Positions 34,161 to 40,525 of a stretch of DNA of 41,055 nt are shown piece by piece. The position numbers and the translations under genes are program-made. This stretch comes from a virus, in IMG/VR virus record IMGVR_UViG_3300022937_000046, positions 1 through 41,055 of that record. The stretch is one strand, 5' to 3'. The number at the start of each line of letters is the position of its first letter. The stretch's first letter is position 1. Under the pieces are notes generated by a model that was given only the letters and a program-made list of their open reading frames with translations, searched no databases and was not told where the DNA came from.

Positions 34161-34941
34161 TCCTTTACATTCGGGTCATATTGAATATTTTAAAGAAGCA
34201 AAGGAATTAGGTGATATTCTTTTAGTTGGAGTTAATTCTGATCAATGGTTAGTTAACAAAAAAGGAAAAGCATTTATGCCTTTCAAAGAAAGAGCATTAA
34301 TAATACAAAATTTATCCATGGTCGATGGTATAGTAGCATTTGATGACAGCGATGGGACGTCATGTGGTGCTATATATAAAACACTAGCCACTGTTAAAGT
34401 TGATCAATTGATTTTTGCAAATGGTGGAGATCGTACAGAAAGCAATACTCCTGAATATTTGACATATAAAGATCGTGTTAAATTTGTCTACGGTGTAGGT
34501 GGCACTGATAAAAAAAACAGTTCCAGCTGGTTGCTTGAAAATTGGTCTCAACCAAAAGTTGAAAGACCATGGGGTTGGTACAGAGTGTTGCAAGATCGCC
34601 CCGGATACAAAGTCAAAGAACTAGTAATTAATCCTAAATCAAGTTTGAGTATGCAACGGCATTTTAAAAGAGCAGAGCATTGGTATGTGTTAAAAGGAAC
34701 CTGTCATATCAAAACAGATGGTGTAGCAGGAATTCAAGAAAATAAAGTAGAACCACACAGCACATTCTCAATAGGCAAAGAAGTATGGCATCAAGGACAA
34801 AATAAAACCAATTATTTTTGTCATATATTAGAAGTACAGTATGGCAAAGAATGTGTTGAAGATGACATTGAAAGAAGATACGGCGGCGGATTTACTGTTG
34901 ACGAAATGGTAACCACAACCAAAAATATCATACAAAGCTAG
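34129..34941 (+). CDS. Nucleotidyltransferase-cupin fusion
   Basis: 270 aa. N-terminal ~1-130: cytidylyltransferase/RfaE-C-like fold with GGFDPLHSGHIEYFKEAK (HxGH at 14-17) and LVGVNSDQWLVNKKG. C-terminal ~140-250: cupin like the mannose-6-phosphate isomerase type II domain, ERPWGWYRVL, then NPKSSLSMQRHFKRAEHWYVLKGT and HSTFSIGKEVWHQG. Fusion of a sugar/phospholipid-precursor nucleotidyltransferase with an isomerase-type cupin suggests synthesis of an activated sugar; the substrate is unknown. Lies near the glycosyltransferase. Confidence 0.82.
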   Translation: MKVVLVTGGFDPLHSGHIEYFKEAKELGDILLVGVNSDQWLVNKKGKAFMPFKERALIIQNLSMVDGIVAFDDSDGTSCGAIYKTLATVKVDQLIFANGGDRTESNTPEYLTYKDRVKFVYGVGGTDKKNSSSWLLENWSQPKVERPWGWYRVLQDRPGYKVKELVINPKSSLSMQRHFKRAEHWYVLKGTCHIKTDGVAGIQENKVEPHSTFSIGKEVWHQGQNKTNYFCHILEVQYGKECVEDDIERRYGGGFTVDEMVTTTKNIIQS

Positions 34942-35054
34942 ATGTACGTTTTTTGCATAACTGCCATAGAATATTAGCACTAGAAAAATCCAATTTTTTG
35001 TCATAAATTAATATTGAGAATAAAAAAGTTTTTCTAACAGCATTGTTAAAAAAA

Positions 35055-35099
35055 TTGAGTACTATTAACTCAAGGCTACTGCCTTGTGGCAAAAAGGAG
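35055..35099 (+). promoter_or_regulatory. Overlapping hairpins before tiny-gene cluster (possible translational switch)
   Basis: Hairpin 1: TTGAGT/ACTCAA (35055-35060 with 35068-35073). Hairpin 2: AAGGC/GCCTT (35072-35076 with 35081-35085), tetraloop TACT. CCTT (35082-35085) can instead pair with AAGG (35094-35097), which is the SD of the gene at 35106. The hairpins share bases 72-73 and the SD pairing excludes hairpin 2. The 164 bp from 34942 hold little else except a weak -35/-10-like pair (TTGTCA/TAAAAA) at 34998-35026. Confidence 0.35.
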
Positions 35100-35105
35100 C
35101 AACAG

Positions 35106-35201
35106 ATGAAGAAATTTTTAAAGTTTATCATGTCAATTCAGAAGTTACACATAATTGGCAACAAGAAAAATGTAAAAGAAGCATTCAAATACGTGTACTA
35201 A
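35106..35201 (+). CDS. Tiny basic protein (31 aa)
   Basis: 31 aa, positively charged amphipathic helix with several Lys. AAGGAG lies 6 nt before the ATG, the best support. Located after the paired-hairpin leader and followed within 2 nt by another mini-ORF. Confidence 0.5.
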   Translation: MKKFLKFIMSIQKLHIIGNKKNVKEAFKYVY

Positions 35202-35202
35202 T

Positions 35203-35250
35203 ATGTGGCCTTACACTGAAGAAGAACTTGAATTTATAAATGGAAAATAG
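35203..35250 (+). CDS. Micropeptide ORF (15 aa, MWPYTEEELEFINGK)
   Basis: 15-codon ORF immediately after the 31-aa gene (1-nt gap between TAA and ATG), with acidic aromatic sequence. Too short to classify; the tight spacing suggests translation by coupling. Could be chance. Confidence 0.3.
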   Translation: MWPYTEEELEFINGK

Positions 35251-35262
35251 AAAGGACAACAC

Positions 35263-35463
35263 ATGCAAAAAGTATTTGAACATACTGCTAGAAGTCTCAG
35301 TCAGTTTACTAGTTTTATTAACAGCATTTTTACTAATAACGATGAAAACATTATCGATTTTTGTAGAGCTGAATATGGACGTGACTGGCAGTGGGCGTAT
35401 TCTACTTACAAAAAGCAAGGAAGATTCCCAAATCACCTTGACACATATAGAAAAGCCGCATAA
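35263..35463 (+). CDS. Small protein of unknown function (66 aa)
   Basis: 66 aa. GAAAGGA precedes the ATG by about 8 nt and the stop overlaps the next ATG (TAATG), so this frame is preferred over the competing 76-aa frame at 35240. Sequence mixes a helical N terminus with a Trp/Tyr-rich EYGRDWQWAYSTYKKQGRFPN motif. Family unknown. Confidence 0.68.
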   Translation: MQKVFEHTARSLSQFTSFINSIFTNNDENIIDFCRAEYGRDWQWAYSTYKKQGRFPNHLDTYRKAA

Positions 35464-35669
35464 TGCCTAAGTTTACTAACGAACATTGGGGACAGGCATT
35501 TCGAATGTATTGTAACACAACTGCCTGGGGTTACAAACCAACTTATAAACAATCAGGCAACAAACACACAGTAACTTGGGAGAACACAGATGAGAAAACC
35601 AATATGGGCGGGCAACATCAGAGTATTGCCCAGAAGCAAAAGGATATAAAAAATGTCAAAAATACTTAA
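35463..35669 (+). CDS. Small protein of unknown function (68 aa)
   Basis: 68 aa, starting on the preceding stop (TAATG). Trp/Thr-rich N-terminal part (WGQAFRMYCNTTAWGYKPTYK) and a Lys/Gln/Asn-rich tail. Overlaps the next gene by 17 nt. Confidence 0.65.
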   Translation: MPKFTNEHWGQAFRMYCNTTAWGYKPTYKQSGNKHTVTWENTDEKTNMGGQHQSIAQKQKDIKNVKNT

Positions 35670-35805
35670 CTTTTTTACAGGATTATTTTCCTTTGACTAC
35701 TATGATTATAGAAGAAAAGCTGAAGAAGAGTATCTTGCTCAATCAGTAGATCACTATGATCTTGAAAGACGTCAGCGTGAGTTGGCAACAAAAAAATTAA
35801 TTTAA
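35653..35805 (+). CDS. DUF3563-like small protein (50 aa)
   Basis: 50 aa. YRRKAEEEYLAQSVDHYDLE followed by RRQREL matches the short proteobacterial DUF3563 signature (...YLAxAVDxYDLERRxR.L). N-terminal hydrophobic MSKILNFFTGLF resembles a short membrane or interaction helix. Function of the family is unknown to me. A perfect inverted repeat follows its stop. Confidence 0.72.
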   Translation: MSKILNFFTGLFSFDYYDYRRKAEEEYLAQSVDHYDLERRQRELATKKLI

Positions 35806-35835
35806 TTTAGCGTCAAAAATAGCATTGACGCTAAA
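35806..35835 (+). repeat. Perfect 11-bp inverted repeat overlapping a late-promoter motif
   Basis: TTTAGCGTCAA (35806-35816) and TTGACGCTAAA (35825-35835) form a perfect 11-bp stem with an 8-nt loop. No T-run follows, so it is not a standard terminator. The right arm contributes GCTAAATA (35830-35837), a late-promoter-like core, predicted +1 ~35843, two bases before the next ATG. Confidence 0.65.
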
Positions 35836-35837
35836 TA
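35830..35837 (+). promoter_or_regulatory. Late promoter variant (GCTAAATA)
   Basis: TAAATA core, 6 of 8 matches; predicted +1 ~35843, two bases before the ATG at 35845. Sits in the right arm of the inverted repeat. Confidence 0.45.
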
Positions 35838-35844
35838 CCTTCAT

Positions 35845-35997
35845 ATGAAAATCAGTCATAATCCGTTGGTAAAAGTCATTGTTAAGGCTAGAATGTTCTA
35901 TGCTGACATACGAGGTCATCATGGAAAAAGATGGAACTACGAGCCTAGTAGATACTATTTGGGTATGGCTAAGTCCAAAAAAGCTAAAAATATCTAA
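35845..35997 (+). CDS. Small basic protein (50 aa)
   Basis: 50 aa, basic, with VKVIVKARMFYADIRGHHGK and a C-terminal Lys-rich YYLGMAKSKKAKNI. The ATG lies at the end of a late-promoter-like motif. Stop meets the convergent minus-strand gene end to end. Family unknown. Confidence 0.55.
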   Translation: MKISHNPLVKVIVKARMFYADIRGHHGKRWNYEPSRYYLGMAKSKKAKNI

Positions 35998-36435
35998 TTA
36001 TTTAACTGGACCGAGTATTTCAAAGCCATCAAACTTTGATTTGTATTCGTCGGCACCGCCAAGATACAACCATTTGTATCCAAGATTTTTGTATAAAGCA
36101 CATTCGTTTTCAAGAGTCTTAAATCCTAGTTTGAGTTCTGGATTTTTGTAGTCCCATGCAAATTGAAATGCTTCTACATTCTGCTCATCTTGGTAAAATC
36201 TTTTAATCAAGCTAAAAGCTACTAGGTTGTTATAGTGATAATATCCTATAACATCCATGTTTGGATCAAGGTATTCACTGTCAAAGATAGGTACAACACT
36301 TTTGAATTTTTTATGTTTGCAATATTGATAATAAATTGAATTCAGTTTGTCAATATTGGGATGGTCAATAAAGTCCCAATCAACACACCCAAGTTGATAG
36401 TTTGTTTTTTCTAAGTTTATTCTAGCATACAACAT
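35998..36435 (-). CDS. Acyltransferase-like protein (GNAT/Ate-C-like)
   Basis: 145 aa, minus strand. The C-terminal half resembles the catalytic half of Ate1/Bpt aminoacyl-protein transferases: NLVAFSLIKRF, FQFAWDYKNPELKLGFKTLENECAL and YKWLYLGGADEYKSKFDGFEILGP, parallel to the DPxYRRLSLGTYSILREI..LGxxYYYLGYY......YKA.F.P pattern. It may attach an amino acid or acyl group to a protein N terminus; that is inference. Its promoter region is shared with the plus-strand gene (see 36458-36476). Confidence 0.5.
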   Translation of the reverse strand: MLYARINLEKTNYQLGCVDWDFIDHPNIDKLNSIYYQYCKHKKFKSVVPIFDSEYLDPNMDVIGYYHYNNLVAFSLIKRFYQDEQNVEAFQFAWDYKNPELKLGFKTLENECALYKNLGYKWLYLGGADEYKSKFDGFEILGPVK

Positions 36436-36442
36436 TTGTTAC

Positions 36443-36471
36443 TTGACTTTTTTCTTTTATTTATATACAAT
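36443..36471 (+). promoter_or_regulatory. Possible sigma70-like promoter
   Basis: TTGACT at 36443-36448, 17-nt spacer, TACAAT at 36466-36471. Predicted +1 ~36478, giving a 19-nt leader before the ATG at 36497. Overlaps the late promoters of both strands. Confidence 0.45.
36458..36465 (-). promoter_or_regulatory. Late promoter, minus strand (TATAAATA, perfect)
   Basis: On the minus strand the sequence reads TATAAATA, predicted +1 ~36452, 17 nt before the acyltransferase-like ATG at 36435. Confidence 0.7.
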
Positions 36472-36476
36472 AAATA
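36469..36476 (+). promoter_or_regulatory. T4-type late promoter (AATAAATA), plus strand
   Basis: 7 of 8 matches, just 4 bp from the minus-strand late promoter. Predicted +1 ~36482, 15 nt before the ATG at 36497. Confidence 0.6.
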
Positions 36477-36496
36477 CATAAAGAACAAGAATAAAA

Positions 36497-36829
36497 ATGG
36501 ATATCTATACAATATACGCTGATCATAATGAAACTGTTGATGCTCGAACATTTGTTTTAAAAATGAGAGCATTTTTAGACATGCTTGTTGACCAGAAAAA
36601 AATGGTTTCATATAGAATTACTAGAATGAAATTGGGTTTTAGATCTATGGATTTACCTGAGTTTCGTATTGATATGGAATTTGAAAACATGCAACAGTTA
36701 GATGATGCAATGACTAATGTGTTAAAAAACAAAGATAATATTGAACAAAAGCATGTAGGATTTAATCAGTATGTTGATGTAGAAACAATACAGCATTTTT
36801 TATATAGGGACTTTCCAGATGACATATAA
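36497..36829 (+). CDS. DUF6614-like small protein
   Basis: 110 aa. Ferredoxin-like/dimeric alpha-beta barrel pattern: MDIYTIYADHNETVDARTFV, ITRMKLGFRSMDLPEFRIDMEFENMQQLD, and the C-terminal VETIQHFLYRDFPDDI. This order (ITRRKLGxxxxxLxEFxIxIE ... ALYRDFPD) is what I recall for DUF6614. Function unknown. Its last 11 nt overlap the amidinotransferase start. Confidence 0.75.
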   Translation: MDIYTIYADHNETVDARTFVLKMRAFLDMLVDQKKMVSYRITRMKLGFRSMDLPEFRIDMEFENMQQLDDAMTNVLKNKDNIEQKHVGFNQYVDVETIQHFLYRDFPDDI

Positions 36830-37991
36830 AGTAAACAGTTGGACAGAATTTCAACCATTGAAAACTCTAATGGTAGGATCTGTTTACAAGCAGAGTTTCT
36901 TTGATGGTATTAAAAATGATACTATTAGAGAAGGTTTAAAAGAAATAGTAGGTAGCACAGAAGAAGATATTGATAATTTTAAAAAGGTTATCAAAGATAA
37001 AGGCATTGAGTTGATACAATATACTCCAGATGAGTTAGGATATAAATCAAGCATACTCGATTATATTGACAACTCAGGAAGGATGGGAACACAAAACAAT
37101 TTAAGTAGAGATGGATTCCAAAATGGAATACCAATTCCACCGTTGGCTGTAAGAGATGATGCAATTGTTATGGGAAATAAATTTCTTATTACTGATCCTT
37201 TCCCATATCAAATGCAACAAGCTCTTCCAGAGTATAAAAAACAATTTGCTAATTTTATTGATACAACAGTTATTGATGAGAAAGTTGAATTTTCTCGTTC
37301 AGTTAAAAATATAAAAAACTGGGCAAAGAAAAATAGGTTGCAGATTGAAGAAGAAGATATTGCAAGATTACAAAATGAACAAAAATTACAATCTTTTTGT
37401 GCACCAAATTTGACTAGACTTGGTAAAAAAATATTAGTTGATGTGTGGCAAGCACCTCATATAATTGAAGAATTTTTAGAAAAATATTATCCAGAATATG
37501 ATTATCAAAAGATTTTTATTGGTGGGCATAACGATAGTGTGTTTACAGTTCTGCGTCCAGGCTTAGTAATTGCATCTGAATGGTTAAAACCATATGCTGA
37601 TATTTTTAAAGACTGGGATATTATTTGGTTTCATGAAACAGATTGGCAAAGAGTAGTTAACAAACAAGTTGGTATGAAGTATAATAATTCTGGATCGTAT
37701 TGGTTTCCAGAAAAAGATAATAATGAACAGTTAGAAAATTTTATTAATAACTGGTTATCAACTTGGCACGGTTATAGTGAAGAAACAATCTTTGACGTTA
37801 ATGTGTTGATGTTAGATGAAAATACTTGTATTGTTAATAGTAATAGTTCTTTCTTATTAAAAGAGTTAGAAAAAAGAAAAATTGAACCAATTGTTGTTCC
37901 TTTAAGAAATAGATTCTTTTGGGATGGTGGCTGGCACTGTAATACTCTTGACATTTACAGAGAAGGCAATTGCGAAGACTATGGTCTCTAA
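36819..37991 (+). CDS. Amidinotransferase-family enzyme
   Basis: 390 aa, near the size of glycine amidinotransferase. Landmarks: VNSWTEFQPLKTLMVGSVY at the N terminus (family VNS..EWDPL..VIVG), ILVDVW with D208, the His motif GGHNDSVFTVLRPGLVIASEW (H237), and the Cys motif DGGWHCNTLDIYREG (C374). Together these are the Asp-His-Cys catalytic set of guanidino-modifying pentein enzymes. It could transfer an amidino group from Arg or hydrolyse a guanidino compound. Overlaps the next gene by 11 nt. Confidence 0.85.
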   Translation: MTYKVNSWTEFQPLKTLMVGSVYKQSFFDGIKNDTIREGLKEIVGSTEEDIDNFKKVIKDKGIELIQYTPDELGYKSSILDYIDNSGRMGTQNNLSRDGFQNGIPIPPLAVRDDAIVMGNKFLITDPFPYQMQQALPEYKKQFANFIDTTVIDEKVEFSRSVKNIKNWAKKNRLQIEEEDIARLQNEQKLQSFCAPNLTRLGKKILVDVWQAPHIIEEFLEKYYPEYDYQKIFIGGHNDSVFTVLRPGLVIASEWLKPYADIFKDWDIIWFHETDWQRVVNKQVGMKYNNSGSYWFPEKDNNEQLENFINNWLSTWHGYSEETIFDVNVLMLDENTCIVNSNSSFLLKELEKRKIEPIVVPLRNRFFWDGGWHCNTLDIYREGNCEDYGL

Positions 37992-38439
37992 ACAAGAAAT
38001 ACAGGATTGGATTTTTAATACACTATCAACACCTACACCAATTTTTAATAATCTGCCGGCTTGTCCATATGCTAAAAAAGCCTGGTTAGATGGAAAAGTA
38101 GAAATTGTTGATAAAGATTGGCAAATATTTGATTTTTCGTTGTTATTAACAGGCAAATACGACTTGTACATAATACCTTGTAATTCAAATTTAGAAGTAG
38201 AAGCGTTTGATCATTTAGTTGAACAAGTAAGAGAACATGTTGGCAACCAATACATTGTATTAGATGACCACCCAGATCACAAAGAACAAGTAAAAGAAAT
38301 TGACTTAAATTTTGGTAAATGTCCTTTGATTTTTGTCCAATCTAGAGAAAAATTACAAGAAGCTAGAAAGTTCTTAGAATCAAAAGATTACTATAAAAAC
38401 TGGGATCCAGAATACAAAAATGAAGTAACTGGGTTATAG
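37981..38439 (+). CDS. Protein of unknown function paired with amidinotransferase
   Basis: 152 aa from the ATG at 37981, inside the amidinotransferase 3' end; the non-ATG 19-residue extension at 37924 is rejected. Contains a striking NNLPACPYAKKAWLDGKVEIV near residue 22-42 and KYDLYIIPCNSN. The CPYA core recalls DUF1415-type CPFA proteins. Possibly thiol- or metal-dependent. Genetic coupling suggests work on the same substrate; unknown. Confidence 0.65.
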   Translation: MVSKQEIQDWIFNTLSTPTPIFNNLPACPYAKKAWLDGKVEIVDKDWQIFDFSLLLTGKYDLYIIPCNSNLEVEAFDHLVEQVREHVGNQYIVLDDHPDHKEQVKEIDLNFGKCPLIFVQSREKLQEARKFLESKDYYKNWDPEYKNEVTGL

Positions 38440-38440
38440 A

Positions 38441-38469
38441 TTGACAATTTTCAATTTCTATAGTATTAT
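38441..38469 (+). promoter_or_regulatory. Sigma70-like promoter of queD-like gene
   Basis: TTGACA at 38441-38446, 17-nt spacer, TATTAT at 38464-38469. Predicted +1 ~38476-38477, at the ATG of a 17-aa upstream ORF. Confidence 0.65.
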
Positions 38470-38476
38470 TAACACA

Positions 38477-38530
38477 ATGTTTAACAAAGGTCTTGACGTC
38501 AACCCTTCTAATTCTGCCGTCTTTATATAG
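38477..38530 (+). CDS. Upstream mini-ORF in the queD leader (17 aa)
   Basis: 17 codons (MFNKGLDVNPSNSAVFI) beginning at the predicted transcription start and ending with TAG inside the TATAGGAG of the queD SD. The overlap of stop and SD is typical of coupled leader peptides. Could be chance; no conservation data. Confidence 0.35.
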   Translation: MFNKGLDVNPSNSAVFI

Positions 38531-38540
38531 GAGAAAAACA

Positions 38541-39014
38541 ATGGGAAAATTTTATTCAACTAAAACTTACGGCAATGACAGAGGATTGTCATGTGCGTTT
38601 AGACAATGGCGAGCAACACACTCGCACTGCTCATTGATTCATGGGTACAGTTTAGGATTTAAGTTTACATTTGAATGTGATGAGCTTGACGACAGAAATT
38701 GGGTGATGGATTTTGGCGGCCTTAAAGAAATGAAAAAATGGTTAGAACACATGTTTGATCACACTCTTTGTGTTGCCGAAGACGATCCTGAAAAAGAAAA
38801 ATTACTATCTTTGTCAATGTCAGATCCAATGATTGCTGATGTAAGAATAGTTCCAAGTGTTGGTTGTGAGAGATTTGCCGAAATGGCTTATTTAAAAATG
38901 GCAGACATTCTTTTGAAATCTGCACAAGATAAAACATCACTTAATCCTACTGTACGTGTTAAAAGCGTTGAATGTTTTGAACATAGCAGTAATTCAGCCA
39001 TATATGAACAATAA
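38541..39014 (+). CDS. queD: QueD/PTPS-family protein, divergent
   Basis: 157 aa from the ATG at 38541 with TAGGAG SD; a TTG at 38493 adds a spurious extension. QueD makes 6-carboxy-tetrahydropterin toward preQ0 for queuosine or 7-deazaguanine DNA bases. Landmarks: CAFRQWRATHSHCSLIHGYS, VMDFGGLKEMKKWLEHMFDHT, and FEHSSNSAIYEQ near the end. The canonical HGH zinc motif is HGY here (H34, Y36), and the usual FxxxH N-terminal His is not clear, so metal binding differs from classical QueD. No queC, queE or folE is visible in the window. Confidence 0.78.
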   Translation: MGKFYSTKTYGNDRGLSCAFRQWRATHSHCSLIHGYSLGFKFTFECDELDDRNWVMDFGGLKEMKKWLEHMFDHTLCVAEDDPEKEKLLSLSMSDPMIADVRIVPSVGCERFAEMAYLKMADILLKSAQDKTSLNPTVRVKSVECFEHSSNSAIYEQ

Positions 39015-39017
39015 ATA
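39010..39017 (+). promoter_or_regulatory. T4-type late promoter (AATAAATA)
   Basis: 7 of 8 matches, overlapping the queD stop; predicted +1 at 39023 is the A of the next ATG. Confidence 0.65.
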
Positions 39018-39022
39018 ATAAC

Positions 39023-40525
39023 ATGTTCTTAATCATATTGACATTATTGTCAGCATTATCAATCAGTGCGGTAGCAATCTATTACAGTATTGCTGGACTG
39101 GCCGCTATCTTTGCCGGTGCTGTGATACCTATTATGGTTATGGGGTCTGTGTTAGAAGTTGGTAAATTGATTACTGCTTCATGGTTATATCAAAACTGGA
39201 GTCATGCTCCTAGGCTATTAAAATATTATCTGAGCTTTGCAGTTTTTGTATTGATGTTTATTACGTCAATGGGTATTTTTGGATTCTTGTCAAAAGCACA
39301 CATTGAACAAACCAGTATGAGCACAGAACAGATTGCATTGATTGACACATTAGATGACAAAATTTCAAGGTCAAATTTAAAAATAGATCGTTGGACAGGC
39401 GAACTAGATCGCTTGATGAAAGGCGAAGATGTCAGAGTAGACAATCTAATTGCACAAGAACAACAAGTACTAGATGGCATATACACAAAAATCAAACAAG
39501 AAAAAGATGATATTCGAGTAGATTTTGATAAACAAATTGAACTACAGAACAACAGATTAAAACAAGCACAAGAACGTAAAGAGGCTGACATAGCCGCGGC
39601 ACAAGAACGTTATAAAACTGCATTTAGTAAAAAAGGTTTAGATGAAGCAATAGCCCAAGCCAAAGCAAATGAGCTTTCTGTTGCATCAGCAGTACAAAAA
39701 GAAATACTACAGATTAATAATGCGTTAAATGATACACTTGCTGGTGTTGACAGCAAATATGCTGATGAAATTACAGATATACAAAACAGAATACAAGATC
39801 TAAGAAATCAAGCAAATACCAAAACACAAGATATTGATGTTAGAATTTCTGAACTTGAAACTTTTATTGACACAGAGCAAACAGCAATTGACGGTGTTAG
39901 AGAAGAAAAATTTTTATATGAAAAAGAATACAGAAAATTAGAAGCAGAAGTTGGGCCTATCAAATACATTGCAGAGTTTATATATGGTGAAACAGCAGAC
40001 CAGACACTGCTTGAAGAAGCAGTTCGTTGGGTAATTATCATTATTATTGTTGTGTTTGATCCACTTGCAGTCCTAATGCTGATTGCGGCCAATTACAGTA
40101 TCAAAAGAAAGTATGGAAAAACACTAGAAGATTATGCTGATAGTTCTTTTAAATCTAAAAGATCAGATATTAAAAAAATGAAGCAGGATCTTGCTCGTTT
40201 CAATGAGCTAAAAGAACATGAAGACCATTTCAAAGAATATGAACAAGCTCGTGCTGAAAAAATAGATGCTAACGAACCTCCAGAATTTGATAACACACCA
40301 ATGACTGAAGAAGAAGAGTATAGAAACGCTGGCATCAGCAAAAAAGAAATACAAGAGCTCAAAGAAAAAGAATTTGAAAAACGTGAAGAAGAATGGAAAG
40401 AAAGTTTAGAAGAAATATCAAAACAAGCACGTGACGAAGATAATGAAAAACCAGATAATCCAGAACAATCAGAACTTTTTGAAAAATCATCTATAAATTT
40501 AGACGATGTAAAAAAAAAGGATTAG
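39023..40525 (+). CDS. Membrane protein with long coiled coil (zero-frame product)
   Basis: 500 aa in frame. Hydrophobic segments at about 2-20, 24-45 and 68-90, then a long coiled coil at ~95-320 (rich in Q, E, K, I, L), a fourth strong membrane helix at ~336-358 (VRWVIIIIIVVFDPLAVLMLIAA), and an acidic tail. Late promoter abuts the ATG. The frame ends after an A8 run; the -1 frame continues to 40764 (see next entry). Function unknown. Confidence 0.8.
   Translation: MFLIILTLLSALSISAVAIYYSIAGLAAIFAGAVIPIMVMGSVLEVGKLITASWLYQNWSHAPRLLKYYLSFAVFVLMFITSMGIFGFLSKAHIEQTSMSTEQIALIDTLDDKISRSNLKIDRWTGELDRLMKGEDVRVDNLIAQEQQVLDGIYTKIKQEKDDIRVDFDKQIELQNNRLKQAQERKEADIAAAQERYKTAFSKKGLDEAIAQAKANELSVASAVQKEILQINNALNDTLAGVDSKYADEITDIQNRIQDLRNQANTKTQDIDVRISELETFIDTEQTAIDGVREEKFLYEKEYRKLEAEVGPIKYIAEFIYGETADQTLLEEAVRWVIIIIIVVFDPLAVLMLIAANYSIKRKYGKTLEDYADSSFKSKRSDIKKMKQDLARFNELKEHEDHFKEYEQARAEKIDANEPPEFDNTPMTEEEEYRNAGISKKEIQELKEKEFEKREEEWKESLEEISKQARDEDNEKPDNPEQSELFEKSSINLDDVKKKD

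Noticed and set aside
35240-35470. 76-aa ORF with a hydrophobic segment
   Set aside because: Out of frame with the 66-aa ORF at 35263, which has a properly placed SD and a TAATG coupling; the longer frame has no SD.
35879-36151. 90-aa plus-strand ORF
   Set aside because: Overlaps the 50-aa gene at 35845 in another frame and runs antisense into the acyltransferase-like gene; lacks SD.
37924-38439. Longer start for the 152-aa protein
   Set aside because: The extension overlaps the catalytic end of the amidinotransferase and uses a non-ATG start; ATG 37981 gives the usual short overlap.
38470-38540. preQ1 riboswitch before the QueD-like gene
   Set aside because: No preQ1-I/II hairpin and A-rich tail pattern is visible; the leader instead fits a short ORF.
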